NCBI RefSeq assembly: GCF_020882245.1
Contig: NW_026869996.1
Location: 10,714,969-10,778,968, forward strand
Length of the DNA stretch: 64,000 nucleotides
From: Rhopalosiphum padi
Taxonomy: Eukaryota > Arthropoda > Insecta > Hemiptera > Aphididae
Reading direction: 5' to 3'
Shown here: piece by piece, positions 41,401-55,446 of the stretch
Position numbering within the stretch: position 1 is the stretch's first letter
Layout of the letters: every line of letters begins with the position of its first letter
Translations under genes and position numbers: made by a program
The notes under the pieces: model-generated
What the model was told of the DNA's origin: nothing
What the model saw: only the letters and a program-made list of their open reading frames with translations
The model's database searches: none

Positions 41401-44400
41401 ATACATTTATTTTTTAAACTGCTTATAAAACACACAATTATCAAGTTAATCTCTTGAAACCTGGACCACTATATTAAGAAAATGATTAGAATTTATTATT
41501 ACTAACTTGCATACATCTCATTTAAGCAGGAACTTCATTAAAACAATAAAACATGATTTTATATGATAATTTTGACGAATATTAAATATTTATTTTTTGA
41601 ACTGCTTATAAAACACACAATTCTCAAGTTAATCTCTTGAAACCTGGACCATTATATTAAGAAAATGATTCTAATTTATTATTATTAACTTGCATACATC
41701 TCATTTAAGCAGATACTTCATTAAAACTATAAAACATGTTTTTATATGATAATTTTGATGAATAATATACATTTATTTTTTGAACTGCTTATAAAACACA
41801 CAATTCTCAAGTTAATCTCTTGAAACCTGGACCATTATATTAAGAAAATGATTCTAATTTATTATTATTAACTTGCATACATCTCATTTCAGCAGATACT
41901 TCATTAAAACTATAAAACATGATTTTATATGATAATTTTGACGAATATTAAATATTTATTTTTTGATCTGCTTATAAAACAAACAATTCTCAAGATAATC
42001 TCTTGAAACCTGGACCACTATATTAAGAAAATGATTCTAATTTAATATTATTAACTTGCATACATCTCATTTAAGCAGATACTTCATTAAAACTATAAAA
42101 CATGATTTTATATGATAATTTTGACGAATATAAAATATTTTTTTTTTGATCTGCTTATAAAACAAACAATTCTCAAGATAATCTCTTGAAACCTGGACCA
42201 CTATATTAAGAAAATAATTGTAATTTATTATTATTAACTTGCATACATCTCATTTAAGCAGATACTTCATTAAAACTATAAAACATGATTTTATATGATA
42301 ATTTTGACGAATATTAAATATTTTTTTTTTGAACTGCTTATAAAACACACAATTCTCAAGTTAATCTCTTGAAACCTGGACCATTATATTAAGAAAATGA
42401 TTCTAATTTATTATTATTAACTTGCATACATCTCATTTAAGCAGATACTTCATTAAAACTATAAAACATGATTTTATATGATAATTTTGACGAATATTAA
42501 ATATTTATTTTTTGATCTGCTTATAAAACAAACAATTCTCAAGTTAATCTCTTGAAACCTGGACCATTATATTAAGAAAATGATTCTAATTTATTATTAT
42601 TAACTTGCATACATTTCATTTAAGCAGATACTTTATAAACACTATAAAACATGATTTTATATGATAATTTTGACGAATAATATATATTTATTTTTTGAAC
42701 TGCTTATAAAACACACAATTCTCAAGTTAATCTCTTGAAACCTGGACCATTATCATAAAGAAAATGATTCTAATTTATTATTATTAACTTGCATACATCT
42801 CATTTAAGCAGATACTTCATTAAAACTATAAAACATGATTTTATATGATAATTTTGACGAATATTACTTATTTATTTTTTGATCTGCTTATAAAACAAAC
42901 AATTCTCAAGATAATCTCTTGAAACCTGGACCATTATATTAAGAAAATGATTCTAATTTATTATTATTAACTTGCATACATCTCATTTAAGCAGATACAT
43001 CATTAAAACTATAAAACATGATTTTATATGATAATTTTGATGAATAATATACATTTATTTTTTGAACTGCTTATAAAACACATAATTCTCAAGTTAATCT
43101 CTTGAAACCTGGACCATTATATTAAGAAAATGATTCTAATTTATTATTATTAACTTGCATACATCTCATTTAAGCAGATACTTCATTAAAACTATAAAAC
43201 ATGATTTTATATGATAATTTTGACGAATATTAAATATTTATTTTTTGATCTGCTTATAAAACAAACAATTCTCAAGATAATCTCTTGAAACCTGGACCAC
43301 TATATTAAGAAAATGATTCTAATTTATTATTATTAACTTGCATACATCTCATTTAAGCAGATACTTCATTAAAACTATAAAACATGATTTTATATGATAA
43401 TTTTGATGAATAATATACATTTATTTTTTGAACTGCTTATAAAACACATAATTCTCAAGTTAATCTCTTGAAACCTGGACCATTATATTAAGAAAATGAT
43501 TCTAATTTATTATTATTAACTTGCATACATCTCATTTAAGCAGATACTTCATTAAAACTATAAAACATGATTTTATATGATAATTTTGATGAATAATATA
43601 CATTTATTTTTTGAACTGCTTATAAAACACATAATTCTCAAGTTAATCTCTTGAAACCTGGACCATTATATTAAGAAAATGATTCTAATTTATTATTATT
43701 AACTTGCATACATCTCATTTAAGCAGATACTTCATTAAAACTATAAAACATGATTTTATATGATAATTTTGACGAATATTAAATATTTATTTTTTGATCT
43801 GCTTATAAAACAAACAATTCTCAAGATAATCTCTTGAAACCTGGACCACTATATTAAGAAAATGATTCTAATTTATTATTATTAACTTGCATACATCTCA
43901 TTTAAGCAGATACTTCATTAAAACTATAAAACATGATTTTATATGATAATTTTGATGAATAATATACATTTATTTTTTGAACTGCTTATAAAACACATAA
44001 TTCTCAAGTTAATCTCTTGAAACCTGGACCATTATATTAAGAAAATGATTCTAATTTATTATTATTAACTTGCATACATCTCATTTAAGCAGATACTTCA
44101 TTAAAACTATAAAACATGATTTTATATGATAATTTTGACGAATATTAAATATTTATTTTTTGATCTGCTTATAAAACAAACAATTCTCAAGATAATCTCT
44201 TGAAACCTGGACCACTATATTAAGAAAATGATTCTAATTTATTATTATTAACTTGCATACATCTCATTTAAGCAGATACTTCATTAAAACTATAAAACAT
44301 GATTTTATATGATAATTTTGACGAATATAAAATATTTTTTTTTTGATCTGCTTATAAAACAAACAATTCTCAAGATAATCTCTTGAAACCTGGACCACTA

Positions 44401-44938
44401 TATTAAGAAAATGATTCTAATTTATTATTATTAACTTGCATACATCTCATTTAAGCAGATACTTCATTAAAACTATAAAACATGTTTTTATATGATAATT
44501 TTGATGAATAATATACATTTATTTTTTAAACTGCTTATAAAACACACAATTATCAAGTTAATCTCTTGAAACCTGGACCACTATATTAAGAAAATGATTA
44601 GAATTTATTATTACTAACTTGCATACATCTCATTTAAGCAGGAACTTCATTAAAACAATAAAACATGATTTTATATGATAATTTTGACGAATATTAAATA
44701 TTTATTTTTTGAACTGCTTATAAAACACACAATTCTCAAGTTAATCTCTTGAAACCTGGACCATTATATTAAGAAAATGATTCTAATTTATTATTATTAA
44801 CTTGCATACATCTCATTTAAGCAGATACTTCATTAAAACTATAAAACATGTTTTTATATGATAATTTTGATGAATAATATACATTTATTTTTTGAACTGC
44901 TTATAAAACACACAATTCTCAAGTTAATCTCTTGAAAC
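38440..44938 (+). repeat. Tandem duplication of 3112 bp (17 monomers)
   Basis: Two head-to-tail copies lie at about 38440-41551 and 41552-44663, with partial third-copy identity to about 44938. Rare markers repeat at 3112 bp: TCATAAAG at 39641 and 42753, AGATACATCATT at 39881 and 42993, TAAAACAATAAAAC at 41539 and 44651, and CTCATTTCAG at 38771 and 41883. I saw no differences at the positions compared, so the event is recent or the copies were homogenised. Confidence 0.88.
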
Positions 44939-45700
44939 CTTGACCACTATATTAAGAAAATGATTCTAATTTATTATTATTAACTTGCATACATCTCATT
45001 TAAGCAGATACTTCATAAACACTATAAAACATGATTTTATATGATAATTTTAACGAATATTAAATATTTTTTTTTTGAACTGCTTATAAAACAAACAATT
45101 CTCAAGATAATCTCTTGAAACCTGGACCACTATATTAAGAAAATGATTCTAATTTATTATTACTAACTTGCATACATTTCATTTAAGCAGATTTTTCATA
45201 AACACTATAAAACATGATTTTATATGATAATTTTGATGAATAATATACATTTATTTTTTGAACTGCTTATAAAACACACAATTATCAAGTTAATCTCTTG
45301 AAACCTGGACCACTATATTAAGAAAATGATTAGAATTTATTATTATTAACTTGCATACATCTCATTTAAGCAGATACTTCATTAAAACTATAAAACATGT
45401 TTTTATATGATAATTTTGATGAATAATATACATTTATTTTTTGAACTGCTTATAAAACACACAATTATCAAGTTAATCTCTTGAAACCTGGACCACTATA
45501 TTAAGAAAATGATTAGAATTTATTATAACTAATTTGCATACATCTCATTTAAGTAGGAATTTCATTAAAACTATAAAACATGATTTTATATGATAATTTT
45601 GACGAATATTAAAAATTCATGTTTTAAATTGCTTACAAAGCACTGAGTTATCGAGTCATTCTCCAATTATTATATTTATTTAACTGGATAAATTTTTTTA

Positions 45701-45799
45701 GATGCAAATACAGCAGATCACTCAAGGGATGCTGAAACATTGTTTGGTATTCAAACAACTCTGGAAAAGTATGAACATCCAACTTTGAAAATGAACTAA
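45701..45799 (+). other. Box U3, intact form (array 2)
   Basis: This 99-bp box has an open frame of 32 codons plus stop after TTTTTTTAG. It includes TADHSRDAETLFG and TTLEKYEHPTLKMN. The frame is also open after the upstream TAA at 45684-45686 region, so it cannot be a long gene. Equivalent intact copies are at 49786-49884, 55337-55435 and 60942-61040. An alternative frame beginning at the ATG that follows the AG is also open for 28 codons. The duplicate openness and the short length argue for caution. I do not recognise either peptide. Confidence 0.45.
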
Positions 45800-45810
45800 C
45801 GAATACTGAT

Positions 45811-48800
45811 TATAATGAATTTATGCAATTTACATGTAATGGTTATTGAATATAATTTATAGAATATTAATGTAGTGATACAATAGATATTTGTTAATAC
45901 AGTGAATAAATGATTATTAAACACCTGAGAACTTTTAATTTTCTTTCTTAAAATTTGTCTTAGCTTTAAAAATCATTTTATTTTTATTACATTTATAGGA
46001 TAATTTTGTTGAATATAACAAATTCATACATTTAACTGCTTATAAAATATTTTATTCTCAAGTACGTGTTTTGATACCTTGACTGTTATATTATGAAAAT
46101 TATTCCATTTTATCATTTATAACTTTCATATGTTTTGTTTAACCAGATATTTTTACTTCATAACAACTTTAACAAATTATTTTATATGTTAATTTTGACG
46201 AATTATACAATTCATATTTTTTTCATATTGAATAGAAGAAAATTTAAGTTATTGTTCGAGTGTATTATTTAGTTACATTTATTTTACATTCAAATTCAAC
46301 AAAATAATTTGGTAGATTTGTACTATCTTTTATGGCTTATCATAATTATTATTTCTTATCATCTGTTATATGATAATATTTCATATCACTTTGCTGTTTT
46401 ACAATCGTATTTGCATTTAAGTTTTAACTGAAAATTGTTTTTAAATATTTTGTATTAAGAATAAAGTTGTTCAGATAGTTATTGTTTGATTGTTTCCGTT
46501 ACTGACTTATTCAGTATTTTCCAAATACTAGTTATCATATAAAGATTTTCGTTCTAATTATGGTGTGTAGTAGTGACATTGTTTACTCCAACTATACGCA
46601 TATATAACTGACTACAATATTTTCAGATTGCAATACAGCAGATGACTCAAGGAATGCTGAGACATTTATTTGTATGCATACAACTTTGGGAAAGTATGAA
46701 CATCCAATGTTGAAAATGAACTAAAAGATACTGATTATAAAGAATTTATGCAATGAACGTGTAATGGTTATTAGGTATTGTTGATATAAAATTAATAGCA
46801 ATGTATCTAAAAGTTACTCAAATGCTTCCCTGACCATAATATTAATTAAATTATTTAATTTATTATTATTAACTTGCATACATTTCATTTAAGCAGATAC
46901 TTTATAAACACTATAAAACATGATTTTATATGATAATTTTGACGTATATTAAAAATTTATTTTTTGATCTGCTTATAAAACAAACAATTCTCAAGTTAAT
47001 CTCTTGAAACCTGGACCACTATATTAAGAAAATGATTCTAATTTTTTATTATTAACTTGCATACATCTTATTTAAGATGATACTTCATTAAAACTATAAA
47101 ACATGATTTTATATGATAATTTTGACGAATATTAAATATTTATTTTTTGAACTGCTTATAAAACACACAATTCTCAAGTTAATCTCTTGAAACCTGGACC
47201 ATTATATTAAGAAAATGATTCTAATTTATTATTATTAACTTGCATACATCTCATTTCAGCAGATACTTCATTAAAACTATAAAACATGATTTTATATGAT
47301 AATTTTGACGAATATTAAATATTTATTTTTTGATCTGCTTATAAAACAAACAATTCTCAAGATAATCTCTTGAAACCTGGACCACTATATTAAGAAAATG
47401 ATTCTAATTTTTTATTATTAACTTGCATACATCTCATTTAAGCAGATACTTCATTAAAACTATAAAACATGATTTTATATGATAATTTTGACGAATATAA
47501 AATATTTTTTTTTTGATCTGCTTATAAAACAAACAATTCTCAAGATAATCTCTTGAAACCTGGACCACTATATTAAGAAAATGATTAGAATTTATTATTA
47601 CTAACTTGCATACATCTCATTTAAGCAGGAACTTCATTAAAACAATAAAACTTGATTTTATATGATAATTTTGACGAATATTAAATATTTATTTTTTGAA
47701 CTGCTTATAAAACACACAATTCTCAAGTTAATCTCTTGAAACCTGGACCATTATATTAAGAAAATGATTCTAATTTATTATTATTAACTTGCATACATCT
47801 CATTTAAGCAGATACTTCATTAAAACTATAAAACATGTTTTTATATGATAATTTTGATGAATAATATACATTTATTTTTTGAACTGCTTATAAAACACAC
47901 AATTCTCAAGTTAATCTCTTGAAACCTGGACCATTATATTAAGAAAATGATTCTAATTTATTATTATTAACTTGCATACATCTCATTTAAGCAGATACTT
48001 CATTAAAACTATAAAACATGATTTTATATGATAATTTTGATGAATAATATACATTTATTTTTTGAACTGCTTATAAAACACATAATTCTCAAGTTAATCT
48101 CTTGAAACCTGGACCATTATATTAAGAAAATGATTCTAATTTATTATTATTAACTTGCATACATCTCATTTAAGCAGATACTTCATTAAAACTATAAAAC
48201 ATGATTTTATATGATAATTTTGACGAATATTAAATATTTATTTTTTGATCTGCTTATAAAACAAACAATTCTCAAGATAATCTCTTGAAACCTGGACCAC
48301 TATATTAAGAAAATGATTCTAATTTATTATTATTAACTTGCATACATCTCATTTAAGCAGGAACTTCATTAAAACAATAAAACATGATTTTATATGATAA
48401 TTTTGACGAATATTAAATATTTATTTTTTGAACTGCTTATAAAACACACAATTCTCAAGTTAATCTCTTGAAACCTGGACCATTATATTAAGAAAATGAT
48501 TCTAATTTATTATTATTAACTTGCATACATCTCATTTAAGCAGATACTTCATTAAAACTATAAAACATGTTTTTATATGATAATTTTGATGAATAATATA
48601 CATTTATTTTTTGAACTGCTTATAAAACACACAATTCTCAAGTTAATCTCTTGAAACCTGGACCATTATATTAAGAAATTGATTCTAATTTATTATTATT
48701 AACTTGCATACATCTCATTTAAGCAGGAACTTCATTAAAACTATAAAACATGATTTTATATGATAATTTTGACGAATATTAAATATTTATTTTTTGAACT

Positions 48801-49895
48801 GCTTATAAAACACACAATTCTCAAGTTAATCTCTTGAAACCTGGACCATTATATTAAGAAAATGATTAGAATTTATTATTACTAACTTGCATACATCTCA
48901 TTTAAGCAGGAACTTCATTAAAACAATAAAACATGATTTTATATGATAATTTTGACGAATATTAAATATTTATTTTTTGAACTGCTTATAAAACACACAA
49001 TTCTCAAGTTAATCTCTTGAAACCTGGACCATTATATTAAGAAAATGATTCTAATTTATTATTATTAACTTGCATACATCTCATTTAAGCAGGAACTTCA
49101 TTAAAACTATAAAACATGATTTTATATGATAATTTTAACGAATATTAAATATTTTTTTTTTGAACTGCTTATAAAACAAACAATTCTCAAGATAATCTCT
49201 TGAAACCTGGACCACTATATTAAGAAAATGATTCTAATTTATTATTACTAACTTGCATACATTTCATTTAAGCAGATTTTTCATAAACACTATAAAACAT
49301 GATTTTATATGATAATTTTGATGAATAATATACATTTATTTTTTGAACTGCTTATAAAACACACAATTATCAAGTTAATCTCTTGAAACCTGGACCACTA
49401 TATTAAGAAAATGATTAGAATTTATTATTATTAACTTGCATACATCTCATTTAAGCAGATACTTCATTAAAACTATAAAACATGTTTTTATATGATAATT
49501 TTGATGAATAATATACATTTATTTTTTGAACTGCTTATAAAACACACAATTATCAAGTTAATCTCTTGAAACCTGGACCACTATATTAAGAAAATGATTA
49601 GAATTTATTATAACTAATTTGCATACATCTCATTTAAGTAGGAATTTCATTAAAACTATAAAACATGATTTTATATGATAATTTTGAAGAATATTAAAAA
49701 TTCATGTTTTAAATTGCTTACAAAGCACTGAGTTATCGAGTCATTCTCCAATTATTATATTTATTTAACTGGATAAATTTTTTTAGATGCAAATACAGCA
49801 GATCACTCAAGGGATGCTGAAACATTGTTTGGTATTCAAACAACTCTGGAAAAGTATGAACATCCAACTTTGAAAATGAACTAACGAATACTGAT
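45811..49895 (+). repeat. Satellite A HOR copy 8 (15 monomers, U1/U2 chimera)
   Basis: This copy is 4085 bp: a 1340-bp backbone and fifteen 183-bp monomers (46966-49710). The backbone is one 421-bp unit shorter than that of the 55447 copy because U1 and U2 are fused at 46626-46724. U3 is at 49786-49884. A substitution near 49687 gives TTTTGAAGAAT where other copies have TTTTGACGAAT. Confidence 0.95.
46626..46724 (+). other. Chimeric box U1/U2
   Basis: The 5' side matches U1 (ATATTTTCAGATTGCAATAC) and the 3' side matches U2 (GATGACTCAAGGAATGCTG). The switch lies within the shared GCAATACAGCAGA. In the 55447 copy this motif occurs at 56266 and 56687, 421 bp apart, which is exactly the missing length. 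The chimera keeps an open 32-codon frame behind the U1-type acceptor. The same chimera is present at 50711-50809. Confidence 0.75.
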
Positions 49896-52800
49896 TATAA
49901 TGAATTTATGCAATTTACATGTAATGGTTATTGAATATAATTTATAGAATATTAATGTAGTGATACAATAGATATTTGTTAATACAGTGAATAAATGATT
50001 ATTAAACACCTGAGAACTTTTAATTTTCTTTCTTAAAATTTGTCTTAGCTTTAAAAATCATTTTATTTTTATTACATTTATAGGATAATTTTGTTGAATA
50101 TAACAAATTCATACATTTAACTGCTTATAAAATATTTTATTCTCAAGTACGTGTTTTGATACCTTGACTGTTATATTATGAAAATTATTCCATTTTATCA
50201 TTTATAACTTTCATATGTTTTGTTTAACCAGATATTTTTACTTCATAACAACTTTAACAAATTATTTTATATGTTAATTTTGACGAATTATACAATTCAT
50301 ATTTTTTTCATATTGAATAGAAGAAAATTTAAGTTATTGTTCGAGTGTATTATTTAGTTACATTTATTTTACATTCAAATTCAACAAAATAATTTGGTAG
50401 ATTTGTACTATCTTTTATGGCTTATCATAATTATTATTTCTTATCATCTGTTATATGATAATATTTCATATCACTTTGCTGTTTTACAATCGTATTTGCA
50501 TTTAAGTTTTAACTGAAAATTGTTTTTAAATATTTTGTATTAAGAATAAAGTTGTTCAGATAGTTATTGTTTGATTGTTTCCGTTACTGACTTATTCAGT
50601 ATTTTCCAAATACTAGTTATCATATAAAGATTTTCGTTCTAATTATGGTGTGTAGTAGTGACATTGTTTACTCCAACTATACGCATATATAACTGACTAC
50701 AATATTTTCAGATTGCAATACAGCAGATGACTCAAGGAATGCTGAGACATTTATTTGTATGCATACAACTTTGGGAAAGTATGAACATCCAATGTTGAAA
50801 ATGAACTAAAAGATACTGATTATAAAGAATTTATGCAATGAACGTGTAATGGTTATTAGGTATTGTTGATATAAAATTAATAGCAATGTATCTAAAAGTT
50901 ACTCAAATGCTTCCCTGACCATAATATTAATTAAATTATTTAATTTATTATTATTAACTTGCATACATTTCATTTAAGCAGATACTTTATAAACACTATA
51001 AAACATGATTTTATATGATAATTTTGACGTATATTAAAAATTTATTTTTTGATCTGCTTATAAAACAAACAATTCTCAAGTTAATCTCTTGAAACCTGGA
51101 CCACTATATTAAGAAAATGATTCTAATTTTTTATTATTAACTTGCATACATCTTATTTAAGATGATACTTCATTAAAACTATAAAACATGATTTTATATG
51201 ATAATTTTGACGAATATTAAATATTTATTTTTTGAACTGCTTATAAAACACACAATTCTCAAGTTAATCTCTTGAAACCTGGACCATTATATTAAGAAAA
51301 TGATTCTAATTTATTATTATTAACTTGCATACATCTCATTTCAGCAGATACTTCATTAAAACTATAAAACATGATTTTATATGATAATTTTGACGAATAT
51401 TAAATATTTATTTTTTGATCTGCTTATAAAACAAACAATTCTCAAGATAATCTCTTGAAACCTGGACCACTATATTAAGAAAATGATTCTAATTTTTTAT
51501 TATTAACTTGCATACATCTCATTTAAGCAGATACTTCATTAAAACTATAAAACATGATTTTATATGATAATTTTGACGAATATAAAATATTTTTTTTTTG
51601 ATCTGCTTATAAAACAAACAATTCTCAAGATAATCTCTTGAAACCTGGACCACTATATTAAGAAAATAATTGTAATTTATTATTATTAACTTGCATACAT
51701 CTCATTTAAGCAGATACTTCATTAAAACTATAAAACATGATTTTATATGATAATTTTGACGAATATTAAATATTTTTTTTTTGAACTGCTTATAAAACAC
51801 ACAATTCTCAAGTTAATCTCTTGAAACCTGGACCATTATATTAAGAAAATGATTCTAATTTATTATTATTAACTTGCATACATCTCATTTAAGCAGATAC
51901 TTCATTAAAGCTATAAAACATGATTTTATATGATAATTTTGACGAATATTAAATATTTATTTTTTGATCTGCTTATAAAACAAACAATTCTCAAGATAAT
52001 CTCTTGAAACCTGGACCACTATATTAAGAAAATGATTCTAATTTATTATTATTAACTTGCATACATCTCATTTAAGCAGATACTTCATTAAAACTATAAA
52101 ACATGATTTTATATGATAATTTTGATGAATAATATACATTTATTTTTTGAACTGCTTATAAAACACATAATTCTCAAGTTAATCTCTTGAAACCTGGACC
52201 ATTATATTAAGAAAATGATTCTAATTTATTATTATTAACTTGCATACATTTCATTTAAGCAGATACTTTATAAACACTATAAAACATGATTTTATATGAT
52301 AATTTTGACGAATAATATATATTTATTTTTTGAACTGCTTATAAAACACACAATTCTCAAGTTAATCTCTTGAAACCTGGACCATTATCATAAAGAAAAT
52401 GATTCTAATTTATTATTATTAACTTGCATACATCTCATTTAAGCAGATACTTCATTAAAACTATAAAACATGATTTTATATGATAATTTTGACGAATATT
52501 ACTTATTTATTTTTTGATCTGCTTATAAAACAAACAATTCTCAAGATAATCTCTTGAAACCTGGACCACTATATTAAGAAAATGATTAGAATTTATTATT
52601 ATTAACTTCCATACATCTCATTTAAGCAGATTTTTCATAAACACTATAAAACATGATTTTATATGATAATTTTGATGAATTAATATACATTTATTCTTTG
52701 AACTGCTTATAAAACACACAATTATCAAGTTAATCTCTTGAAACCTGGACCACTATATTAAGAAAATGATTCTAATTTATTATGATTAACTTGCATACAT

Positions 52801-55446
52801 CTCATTTAAGCAGATACTTCATTAAAGCTATAAAACATGATTTTATATGATAATTTTGACGAATATTAAATATTTATTTTTTGAACTGCTTATAAAACAC
52901 ACAATTCTCAAGTTAATCTCTTGAAACCTGGACCATTATATTAAGAAAATGATTCTAATTTATTATTATTAACTTGCATACATCTCATTTAAGCAGATAC
53001 TTCATTAAAACTATAAAACATGATTTTATATGATAATTTTGACGAATATAAAATATTTTTTTTTTGATCTGCTTATAAAACAAACAATTCTCAAGATAAT
53101 CTCTTGAAACCTGGACCACTATATTAAGAAAATGATTAGAATTTATTATTACTAACTTGCATACATCTCATTTAAGCAGGAACTTCATTAAAACAATAAA
53201 ACTTGATTTTATATGATAATTTTGACGAATATTAAATATTTATTTTTTGAACTGCTTATAAAACACACAATTCTCAAGTTAATCTCTTGAAACCTGGACC
53301 ATTATATTAAGAAAATGATTCTAATTTATTATTATTAACTTGCATACATCTCATTTAAGCAGATACTTCATTAAAACTATAAAACATGTTTTTATATGAT
53401 AATTTTGATGAATAATATACATTTATTTTTTGAACTGCTTATAAAACACACAATTCTCAAGTTAATCTCTTGAAACCTGGACCATTATATTAAGAAAATG
53501 ATTCTAATTTATTATTATTAACTTGCATACATCTCATTTAAGCAGATACTTCATTAAAACTATAAAACATGATTTTATATGATAATTTTGATGAATAATA
53601 TACATTTATTTTTTGAACTGCTTATAAAACACATAATTCTCAAGTTAATCTCTTGAAACCTGGACCATTATATTAAGAAAATGATTCTAATTTATTATTA
53701 TTAACTTGCATACATCTCATTTAAGCAGATACTTCATTAAAACTATAAAACATGATTTTATATGATAATTTTGACGAATATTAAATATTTATTTTTTGAT
53801 CTGCTTATAAAACAAACAATTCTCAAGATAATCTCTTGAAACCTGGACCACTATATTAAGAAAATGATTCTAATTTATTATTATTAACTTGCATACATCT
53901 CATTTAAGCAGGAACTTCATTAAAACAATAAAACATGATTTTATATGATAATTTTGACGAATATTAAATATTTATTTTTTGAACTGCTTATAAAACACAC
54001 AATTCTCAAGTTAATCTCTTGAAACCTGGACCATTATATTAAGAAAATGATTCTAATTTATTATTATTAACTTGCATACATCTCATTTAAGCAGATACTT
54101 CATTAAAACTATAAAACATGTTTTTATATGATAATTTTGATGAATAATATACATTTATTTTTTGAACTGCTTATAAAACACACAATTCTCAAGTTAATCT
54201 CTTGAAACCTGGACCATTATATTAAGAAATTGATTCTAATTTATTATTATTAACTTGCATACATCTCATTTAAGCAGGAACTTCATTAAAACTATAAAAC
54301 ATGATTTTATATGATAATTTTGACGAATATTAAATATTTATTTTTTGAACTGCTTATAAAACACACAATTCTCAAGTTAATCTCTTGAAACCTGGACCAT
54401 TATATTAAGAAAATGATTAGAATTTATTATTACTAACTTGCATACATCTCATTTAAGCAGGAACTTCATTAAAACAATAAAACATGATTTTATATGATAA
54501 TTTTGACGAATATTAAATATTTATTTTTTGAACTGCTTATAAAACACACAATTCTCAAGTTAATCTCTTGAAACCTGGACCATTATATTAAGAAAATGAT
54601 TCTAATTTATTATTATTAACTTGCATACATCTCATTTAAGCAGGAACTTCATTAAAACTATAAAACATGATTTTATATGATAATTTTAACGAATATTAAA
54701 TATTTTTTTTTTGAACTGCTTATAAAACAAACAATTCTCAAGATAATCTCTTGAAACCTGGACCACTATATTAAGAAAATGATTCTAATTTATTATTACT
54801 AACTTGCATACATTTCATTTAAGCAGATTTTTCATAAACACTATAAAACATGATTTTATATGATAATTTTGATGAATAATATACATTTATTTTTTGAACT
54901 GCTTATAAAACACACAATTATCAAGTTAATCTCTTGAAACCTGGACCACTATATTAAGAAAATGATTAGAATTTATTATTATTAACTTGCATACATCTCA
55001 TTTAAGCAGATACTTCATTAAAACTATAAAACATGTTTTTATATGATAATTTTGATGAATAATATACATTTATTTTTTGAACTGCTTATAAAACACACAA
55101 TTATCAAGTTAATCTCTTGAAACCTGGACCACTATATTAAGAAAATGATTAGAATTTATTATAACTAATTTGCATACATCTCATTTAAGTAGGAATTTCA
55201 TTAAAACTATAAAACATGATTTTATATGATAATTTTGACGAATATTAAAAATTCATGTTTTAAATTGCTTACAAAGCACTGAGTTATCGAGTCATTCTCC
55301 AATTATTATATTTATTTAACTGGATAAATTTTTTTAGATGCAAATACAGCAGATCACTCAAGGGATGCTGAAACATTGTTTGGTATTCAAACAACTCTGG
55401 AAAAGTATGAACATCCAACTTTGAAAATGAACTAACGAATACTGAT
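49896..55446 (+). repeat. Satellite A HOR copy 9 (23 monomers, U1/U2 chimera)
   Basis: This copy is 5551 bp, with monomers at 51051-55261. It matches copy 8 at an offset of 4085 bp up to about 51580 and at 5551 bp from about 53130 onward, for example AAAACTTGATTTT at 47647 and 53198. The extra 1466 bp is eight monomers, located between two like monomers carrying GACGAATATAAAATATTT, as expected from unequal crossing-over. The chimera is at 50711-50809 and U3 at 55337-55435. Confidence 0.94.

Larger units (their letters stand above)
33911..45625 (+). repeat. Block of 64 consecutive 183-bp monomers
   Basis: The spacing from the first GATCTG to the equivalent point in the last, diverged unit is 11715 bp, or 64 x 183 plus 3. 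X and Y monomers largely alternate, with occasional XX or YY neighbours. The final monomers carry ATTAGAATTT, ATAACTAATTTGC and AAGTAGGAATTTC variants, which also close each later HOR of this array. The left end is cut by satellite B, so the original block may have been longer. Confidence 0.93.
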
